From Gammaproteobacteria bacterium (GTDB taxonomy: Bacteria > Pseudomonadota > Gammaproteobacteria > Acidiferrobacterales > Sulfurifustaceae): 64,000 nt of DNA. The stretch lies in assembly GCA_016199745.1 (NCBI GenBank), contig JACQFZ010000008.1, positions 1 to 64,000 on the forward strand. The letters run 5' to 3'. Position 1 is the first letter of the stretch. Every line of letters begins with the position of its first letter. Positions 59,683 to 64,000 of the stretch are shown one piece after another. The notes below the pieces were generated by a model. The model was not told the DNA's origin and did not search any database. It was given only the letters and a program-made list of their open reading frames with translations. Made by a program: the position numbers and the translations under genes.

Positions 59683-59846
59683 ATGACTATTAAAACTAGC
59701 GAAGATCCCTCAGCGCCGCTCACGACCGCACCCCGCCGATTGCCGATGTTCGTTGGCAACGAAGGCCACATACGCGGTGGGATTATCACCGCGCTGTTCG
59801 TGCTCGCGATTTTTTAACCCTTGGTATTATTTTCTGGGGATGGTGA
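59683..59846 (+). pseudogene. small membrane-protein gene with a homopolymer frameshift
   Basis: ATG 59683 (after aaggatg) starts MTIKTSEDPSAPLTTAPRRL and runs into RGGIITALFVLAIF, then stops at 59815 after a run of six T. One extra T would extend the frame to LTLGIIFWGW and a stop at 59844-59846, which completes a natural membrane helix. So the gene seems to be a 54-codon membrane protein interrupted by loss of one T, by mutation, phase change or sequencing error. As printed, it encodes 44 residues. Confidence 0.55.
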
Positions 59847-60178
59847 TGGTTGTGGGGGCCCGCAGGAGCGCCGCTCGCGGTACCGATCCTGATGACATTC
59901 AAAATTATCTGCGATCACATACAACCACTAACGCCGTTGGCCACTATATTGGACCGCTAAGCAAAGTTGTCGTCAGTCGGCGACAATGCAAATCGTGTTT
60001 ATTCAGTAAGCTACGCACTACTCCACGTTTAGCCGTCGGCAACTACCGACAATGCGCTACTGCTTCGCATCGTTAAGCCCAGGTATCTCCCGGATTCCGT
60101 GCATTTCCACACGTGGTATATCAATTGCATGAAGGCAGCATCACTCACGGAACGTAGTTCATGCATGGAGCCGTAACG
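59847..60178. other. 330-base gap without a recognisable gene
   Basis: Between the small membrane-protein gene and the DUF4142 gene. No open frame with convincing start and composition was seen. Short repeats such as cgtcggcaactaccgac (about 60033) and gtcgtcagtcggcgac (about 59969) may form weak hairpins. It probably carries the promoter of the stress-gene run that follows. Confidence 0.5.
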
Positions 60179-60694
60179 ATGAAAACCTCTCATCTTTGTA
60201 TACGTTTTGCCGCACTCGCTATCGTCGTCTCGCCGCTGGCGATGGCACTCGAATCGGTAGATACCAAGTTTATCGACCAGGCCGCATCGGCCGGCAAAGC
60301 AGAAGTGGAACTCGCCGATCTTGCCGAGCAAAAAGCCACGACCGACGCGGTGCGTAAATTCGCTCAATCGGTGAAGAAAGACCACGAACAGGCCAACGAA
60401 AAACTGCATACCATCGTTTCGCAAAAAGGCGTGGAACTCCCGGCACAGCCAGCGTCCAAACAACAACGCGAGAAGGATCGCTTGGCAAAGCTGGAAGGCA
60501 ACAAATTCGATCGCGAATATGCCGAGGCCATGGTCAAGGACCATAAAAAGGTCATCGACAACTTCGAAAAAGAAGCGAAGGATGGAAAGGATGCGGACCT
60601 AAAAACATTCGCGGCGCAAAGTCTACCCAAATTACGGGAACATCTGGAGCACGCCAAACAGCTAGAAAAAGATGCAAAGAAATCGAGCAGCTAA
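60179..60694 (+). CDS. DUF4142 exported protein
   Basis: A 171-residue periplasmic protein with a signal peptide (SHLCIRFAALAIVVSPLAMA). The DUF4142 body is ferritin-like and helical: DTKFIDQAASAGKAEVELA, AVRKFAQSVKKDHEQANEKL and AEAMVKDHKKVIDNFEKEA. The family is often encoded near stress genes and its function is unknown. A gene start further up (60161) is less likely; ATG 60179 has ggag in front. First in the run of stress/envelope genes. Confidence 0.85.
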   Translation: MKTSHLCIRFAALAIVVSPLAMALESVDTKFIDQAASAGKAEVELADLAEQKATTDAVRKFAQSVKKDHEQANEKLHTIVSQKGVELPAQPASKQQREKDRLAKLEGNKFDREYAEAMVKDHKKVIDNFEKEAKDGKDADLKTFAAQSLPKLREHLEHAKQLEKDAKKSSS

Positions 60695-60746
60695 CTCTCG
60701 CGCTGATTCGGGAACAGGGGTTTCATACGCGAAAGGAGCACGGGTC

Positions 60747-61072
60747 ATGCAGCTCAAAAATTTGCCTACGTCGGCGGTATCGCGAGCGTCCTATCAATGA
60801 CACCTTGGACGATCGCTCAAGCAAAAATGTTGAGTTTTCTTGAACGACCAGCGCCCTACCTCGGCGTGTCCACCGGTCGCCATGACATTAACGAAGACAC
60901 TCTCGACGAATCGGATAACCTGTGGAAAGTATTTCTCGGTGGTCAGTTCGACCAATATTTTTCCATTGAAGCGGCTTACATCGATTTCAAGAAAGCCGAA
61001 AATCAGGGCTCTAATAAGGTGGCGGATATCGATCTTGACGCCGTAACAGCGGGTGTACAGGCAACGTTTTAA
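60747..61072 (+). pseudogene. OmpA-like beta-barrel fragment with frameshift
   Basis: ATG 60747 has a good site (aaaggagcac) and reads MQLKNLPTS with early stop. If the A run at 60756-60760 had six A instead of five, the product would be MQLKKFAYVGGIASVLSMTP then WTIAQA, a perfect signal peptide, joined in frame with LGVSTGRHDINEDTLDES and YFSIEAAYIDFKKAE. That is the N-terminal part of an OmpA-type barrel, ending in the barrel-terminal Phe (AGVQATF). At some 108 residues it is also shorter than usual barrels. It may be decayed or affected by a sequencing error. Confidence 0.6.
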
Positions 61073-61125
61073 TCAGTTAGTAGTGTTTTAATTTCCACCA
61101 ACAATCCGAAGTCAGGAGACTTAAC

Positions 61126-61449
61126 ATGAAACAAGTAGCGCGCAGTGTGGGTCTGGCTTGTATTTTGATCGTGGCGCCGATGGCGTTTATTGGCTGCGCG
61201 CACGACGGCGAGCATCGCACCGCCGGCACAACGATCGACGACGCCACCATCACTGCCAAGGTTAAATCGCAGCTGTTAGCCGACCCAGCGGTTTCGGGAT
61301 TGAACGTGAACGTGACTACCAATAGTGGCCAAGTTCAGCTCAGCGGCTACGTCGACAGTCAGGAACAACGGACTAAGGCGGAGCAAGTGGCCAAAGCGGT
61401 GGACGGCGTGAAGACCGTCTCCAATGACCTCATTGTTAAAACGCAGTAA
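61126..61449 (+). CDS. BON-domain lipoprotein
   Basis: A 107-residue protein with lipobox FIGC (Cys 24) and one BON domain: DDATITAKVKSQLLADPAVSGLNVNVTTNSGQVQLSG. BON domains (as in OsmY) bind phospholipid membranes and typically respond to osmotic or envelope stress. The ribosome site caggag precedes ATG 61126. It is flanked by similar small stress genes on the same strand. Confidence 0.9.
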   Translation: MKQVARSVGLACILIVAPMAFIGCAHDGEHRTAGTTIDDATITAKVKSQLLADPAVSGLNVNVTTNSGQVQLSGYVDSQEQRTKAEQVAKAVDGVKTVSNDLIVKTQ

Positions 61450-61494
61450 GTCGCTTTAGTCACAACCGGTTAGTTTGGACAAAAGGAGAAAGAT

Positions 61495-61779
61495 ATGGCA
61501 ACGGACAAGCCGCATCAGGCTATTAGCGACGCCGAGCGCGCAATTCATTCGACCAGCGAACGGGTAGCACGTGCCGCCCACGAAGCGATCGATACGCTGA
61601 GTGATTACGGCACCCGCACGGAGGACCGCCTGCGTCAAACCGGGCGGATCGCCACCGAACGCGGTCGCGAATATGCCGATGAGATGAGTAGCTATATCGC
61701 TCGTCGGCCGCTCGTTTCACTCGGTATCGCCCTTGGCGTTGGGCTGCTGCTAGGTGCCCTCAGTCGGGGTCGCGACTAA
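61495..61779 (+). CDS. DUF883 family protein (ElaB/YqjD-like)
   Basis: A 94-residue protein. A long amphipathic helix (TEDRLRQTGRIATERGREYADEM) is followed by a C-terminal membrane helix with glycines (LVSLGIALGVGLLLGALSRGRD). ElaB and YqjD in E. coli anchor ribosomes to the membrane in stationary phase. The ATG has aaggagaaag in front. It is followed after 3 bases by the holin-like gene; together with the YqjK-like gene it recalls the E. coli yqjD-yqjE-yqjK order. Confidence 0.88.
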   Translation: MATDKPHQAISDAERAIHSTSERVARAAHEAIDTLSDYGTRTEDRLRQTGRIATERGREYADEMSSYIARRPLVSLGIALGVGLLLGALSRGRD

Positions 61780-61782
61780 ACG

Positions 61783-62211
61783 GTGGCTACATCGGCAAGT
61801 CGCATCGGGGGCGCGGCGGCCGCAAACACCGCCGCGCCCACCATCGGTGCCAACACCAGCCTGCGCGGTCTCGCCGCGACAGCACTACGATCAGCGCGCG
61901 ACATCGTCGCACGCTTGGTAGAGATCGCGGCGCTGGAGTCGCGGGTTGCAGGATTGGCGTTGGTAAAAATGGTTATCGCCGCCGTCGTGGCGACGTTGTT
62001 GGCAGTAACGACATGGGGACTGTTAATCGCCGCCGCCGTACTCGGTTTAGTCGAGTTCGGCTTGGCCCTCGGCAGTGCCCTACTACTGGCCGCCGTCGTC
62101 AACGCCGTAGTCGCCGGTTTACTGATCGCTTTCCTTCCGCGATTGGCGCGCCGACTGACTTTCCCGGTGACGCGAAAGATGTTGGAGAAGATAGGACCAA
62201 CGTCATCATGA
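61783..62211 (+). CDS. holin-like membrane protein (YqjE type)
   Basis: A 142-residue protein with about two hydrophobic hairpins (LVKMVIAAVVATLLAVTTWGLLIAAAVLGLVEFG and ALLLAAVVNAVVAGLLIAFL). Sequence and place resemble YqjE (phage holin family / Act_holin). GTG 61783 is the start, three bases after the DUF883 stop; its own ribosome site is poor, so translation is probably coupled. The end overlaps the next start (ATGA). Confidence 0.75.
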   Translation: MATSASRIGGAAAANTAAPTIGANTSLRGLAATALRSARDIVARLVEIAALESRVAGLALVKMVIAAVVATLLAVTTWGLLIAAAVLGLVEFGLALGSALLLAAVVNAVVAGLLIAFLPRLARRLTFPVTRKMLEKIGPTSS

Positions 62212-62543
62212 AATTAAAGCATCAACTTCGAACCAAAGAGCGCCAACTGGAGCTGGCGCAAGCGGCACTGCAGCAGAGCACGGCTGAATTTAAACATGTG
62301 CTGCACGGCAAGTTAGCGTCGAAGACGGCGCTGGTGATGGGATTCTCGGGTGGCTGGCTAATGGGTTTTTGGCGTAGCCGACGGCAGGCGCGTCGACCCA
62401 AAGCCGCTGACGGTATGCGCGAACGGCTGGGTTTGACCCCGCATTGGTTAGCTCATCACGTCGTTTGGCCAGCCGTACTCGCGACTGTATACGATTACTT
62501 GTTGTCACGCCGACCGAACAAGCAACAAATGAAATGGCAGTAA
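62208..62543 (+). CDS. YqjK-like protein
   Basis: A 111-residue cytoplasmic protein. The first part is a charged helix (KHQLRTKERQLELAQAALQQS), the second basic with a short apolar centre (ALVMGFSGGWLMGFWRSRR). It overlaps the stop codon of the YqjE-like gene, so the three genes DUF883, holin-like and this one form a coupled unit. Similarity to YqjK is by place and general features only. Confidence 0.6.
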   Translation: MKLKHQLRTKERQLELAQAALQQSTAEFKHVLHGKLASKTALVMGFSGGWLMGFWRSRRQARRPKAADGMRERLGLTPHWLAHHVVWPAVLATVYDYLLSRRPNKQQMKWQ

Positions 62544-62773
62544 GTAAAAGTTTGTGGAACGACCGCGTCGCTTGGCGCAGTCGTTTCACCCGGAGCTTTG
62601 TCGTCAGGCAGGGATTGCGCGGCGGCAAATTGCGGCAATCACCGTTCAAGACTACTGCTGGAACGGTGAGAGTGGGCACGGAGAAACACCGGGTCTGCGC
62701 GAGGAAAAGTGTCCATGGAAGGACTTTAAACATTCGTTATCAATATCAATCGCAACCGCTTAGGAGAATTGAA

Positions 62774-62971
62774 ATGAGCAAGAAAATCTGGACCACACTC
62801 GCTGTTACCGCCCTCCTCGCCGCCGGCACCGTCGCGTGCCAGCGTGATGATGGTAGCCGTTCGGGCAGCTCGTCGACGCCGAGTTCGTCGGGTGGCTCTT
62901 CCTCTTCGGGCCAAACGGGTTCCGGCTCGAGCTCAAGTGGTGGCAGCAGCGGTAGCAGCACGCAACAGTAA
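62774..62971 (+). CDS. Ser/Gly-rich small lipoprotein
   Basis: 65 residues. A signal peptide ends in lipobox TVAC (Cys 22), and the mature part is almost only Ser, Gly, Thr and Gln (SGSSSTPSSSGGSSSSG ...). The ribosome site taggagaatt precedes the ATG. A longer in-frame open region upstream is not similar to anything. The mature part looks like a disordered linker; the function is unknown. Ser/Gly repeats could vary in number between strains. Confidence 0.7.
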   Translation: MSKKIWTTLAVTALLAAGTVACQRDDGSRSGSSSTPSSSGGSSSSGQTGSGSSSSGGSSGSSTQQ

Positions 62972-63043
62972 CCTCCGACGGCAAACATCACGCCGGTGAT
63001 AGCCAAGGATTTAGGCACGTAACAACAACAGAGGAGATGATTT

Positions 63044-63208
63044 ATGTTGACCTGGGCTGTGACGTTTTTAATCATTGCAATCATCGCCGCCTTACTCGGT
63101 TTCACCGGTATCGCCGGCACTGCGGCTAGCATCGCCAAAATTTTATTCTTTATCTTTTTAATTCTGTTCGTCGTGTTCTTGGTGATGGGCCGCCGCCCGC
63201 CTGTATGA
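63044..63208 (+). CDS. DUF1328 (YtjA-like) small membrane protein
   Basis: 54 residues, two transmembrane helices ([20 protein letters not shown] and [20 protein letters not shown]), ending GRRPPV. The sequence fits the DUF1328 family (YtjA in E. coli), often induced by stress. ATG 63044 has gaggagat in front. It stands between the Ser-rich lipoprotein and the CsbD gene. Confidence 0.9.
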   Translation: MLTWAVTFLIIAIIAALLGFTGIAGTAASIAKILFFIFLILFVVFLVMGRRPPV

Positions 63209-63233
63209 ACCTGAATAAAATACGGAGGTGTTT

Positions 63234-63431
63234 ATGAATTGGAATCAAGTGCAAGGCAATTGGAAGCAGTTCAAAGGAAAGATCCAAGCGAAGTGGGGCG
63301 ATCTTACCGACGATGAGCTCGATGTGATCAACGGCCGTCGTGAGGAACTGGTTGGAAAAATCCAGGAATCCTACGGCATTGCCCGTGAAGAGGCGGAACA
63401 GCAAGTTCAAGATTTTGAACGTACGCTGTAA
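63234..63431 (+). CDS. CsbD-family stress protein
   Basis: 65 residues: MNWNQVQGNWKQFKGKIQAK then WGDLTDDELD and a C-terminal helix. Typical CsbD protein, a general-stress protein whose function is not known. The ATG at 63234 with ggaggtg in front is preferred over an in-frame GTG two codons upstream, which is part of that site. A strong terminator follows. Confidence 0.93.
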   Translation: MNWNQVQGNWKQFKGKIQAKWGDLTDDELDVINGRREELVGKIQESYGIAREEAEQQVQDFERTL

Positions 63432-63455
63432 CGCATAAAAAATTTGTTGTCTTTG

Positions 63456-63482
63456 AAGCCGCCGCAAGGCGGCTTTTTTATT
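63456..63482 (+). terminator. rho-independent terminator after csbD
   Basis: aagccgcc (63456-63463), loop gcaa, ggcggctt (63468-63475), followed by ttttattttc: a textbook terminator that ends the run of small stress genes. Confidence 0.95.
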
Positions 63483-63657
63483 TTCAGGCACACGATAACC
63501 ACCGGAAATTCATTCTGTTCGTTTCCCTACTAATGATACGTGGAAACCCTGAATACGATTTGGTACATGTCCGGATACCTCCGCCGTTAGCGTATTCGTA
63601 CAGTCTTGGCTCCTGTTAAGGCCACCCGGCAATACAATGGCCGCTCAAGGAGACTCG

Positions 63658-63864
63658 ATGGAAAAAGGTGTAGTTAGGTGGTTCAACGAAAATCGGGGAT
63701 ATGGATTTATCGTACCTCATGGAGGCGGCGACGACGTCTTTGCGCACTACTCCGCTATTGAGATGGACGGCTATAAAACATTGCGTGAAGGACAGATTGT
63801 CGAATTTATTCTGGAATTGGGACCCAAAGGACCTGAGGCGTATCGCATTCGAGCGATCGGTTGA
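63658..63864 (+). CDS. cold-shock domain protein (CspA family)
   Basis: 68 residues with RNP motifs RGYGFI and VFAHYSA, and [17 protein letters not shown]. It binds single-stranded RNA and DNA. The site aaggag five bases before ATG 63658 decides the start over the upstream frame MAAQGDS. It is a paralogue of the protein at 36409, sharing [14 protein letters not shown]. The region in front has about 160 bases and may hold a long leader. Confidence 0.9.
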   Translation: MEKGVVRWFNENRGYGFIVPHGGGDDVFAHYSAIEMDGYKTLREGQIVEFILELGPKGPEAYRIRAIG

Positions 63865-64000
63865 GAATGGAGCATCGTTGCGCAACTCGTCGTGTCGTAA
63901 ACGCCAGAGCGGTTGTTGATTGCCGGCCAGGGGGATTGATCCATGGCCATATTCAAAACATCAGTATCGCTGGACTTTATATAAAGATGCGCCCACTTCA

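Noticed and set aside
62544-62773. 69-codon frame at 62554-62763 and a second frame from 62531
   Set aside because: No similarity and no good ribosome site; the stretch is probably a leader region of the lipoprotein gene.

Overview
The window is a stretch of GC-rich gammaproteobacterial chromosome, mostly housekeeping genes with a looser accessory right end. The assignment rests on gene orders also seen in Escherichia coli and relatives: bamD divergent from rluD-pgeF; icd, cspD, clpS, clpA, infA, bpt and aat grouped together; and icd, rluE, nudJ, mnmA, purB in that order. I cannot name a genus from the sequence. No rRNA, tRNA, CRISPR array or prophage was recognised.

Layout. 0-0.3 kb: 3' end of an IS5-family transposase that seems to interrupt another reading frame. 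0.35-9.7 kb (mostly minus): a PmtA-like methyltransferase, YggU, quinone oxidoreductase, a Do-family periplasmic protease, ClpB with an excellent sigma-32 promoter, and a four-gene operon (UMF1 transporter, acyltransferase, membrane protein, cupin). 9.8-16.9 kb: nadC, a BenE-type transporter, a K+/H+ antiporter, pgeF, a frameshifted chimeric gene remnant, rluD and bamD. 17-21.2 kb: a P-II protein, glutamine-dependent NAD synthetase and sucCD. 21.2-31.6 kb: two tripartite efflux systems, TolC-like/MacA-like/MacB-like leftwards and TetR, compact adaptor, RND pump, TolC-like rightwards, around a perfect 20-bp palindromic operator. 31.6-39.6 kb: aat, bpt, infA, clpA, clpS, a cold-shock gene, icd, a CysB-type LysR regulator and rluE. 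39.8-42.8 kb: the glyoxylate shunt genes aceA-aceB. 43-46.2 kb: nudJ, mnmA, purB. 46.2-49.3 kb: an uncharacterised set (PLD-like protein, NlpC/P60 lipoprotein, secretin-like protein, M42-like peptidase). 49.3-53.5 kb: htpG with a sigma-32 promoter, flanked by two related zinc-ribbon/coiled-coil proteins. 53.5-59.6 kb: a lipoprotein, an FAD oxidoreductase, a NYN-LOTUS protein, a 61-residue membrane protein, a repeat-filled 760-bp gap and a phospholipase D-VTT fusion. 59.7-63.9 kb: a run of small envelope and stress genes (DUF4142, a beta-barrel fragment, BON, DUF883, holin-like, YqjK-like, Ser/Gly-rich lipoprotein, DUF1328, CsbD, CspA family).

How the genes work together. Proteostasis is strongly represented: ClpB, HtpG, ClpA/ClpS, the two N-end-rule aminoacyl transferases Aat and Bpt that feed ClpS-ClpA, and a Do protease in the periplasm. 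clpB and htpG carry near-consensus sigma-32 promoters. Central carbon is covered by Icd, SucCD and AceAB, and NAD supply by NadC and NadE, with a P-II gene beside nadE.

Non-coding features stand out. One family of roughly 100-bp G/C-rich inverted repeats recurs between genes. Two further repeat types are each present twice and keep their flanks while the hairpin arms differ by compensating changes. Two small right-end genes look broken by a one-base shortening of a homopolymer. I found no clearly new multi-gene system; the best leads are the covarying hairpin repeats, the zinc-ribbon pair around htpG, and the compact RND adaptor.
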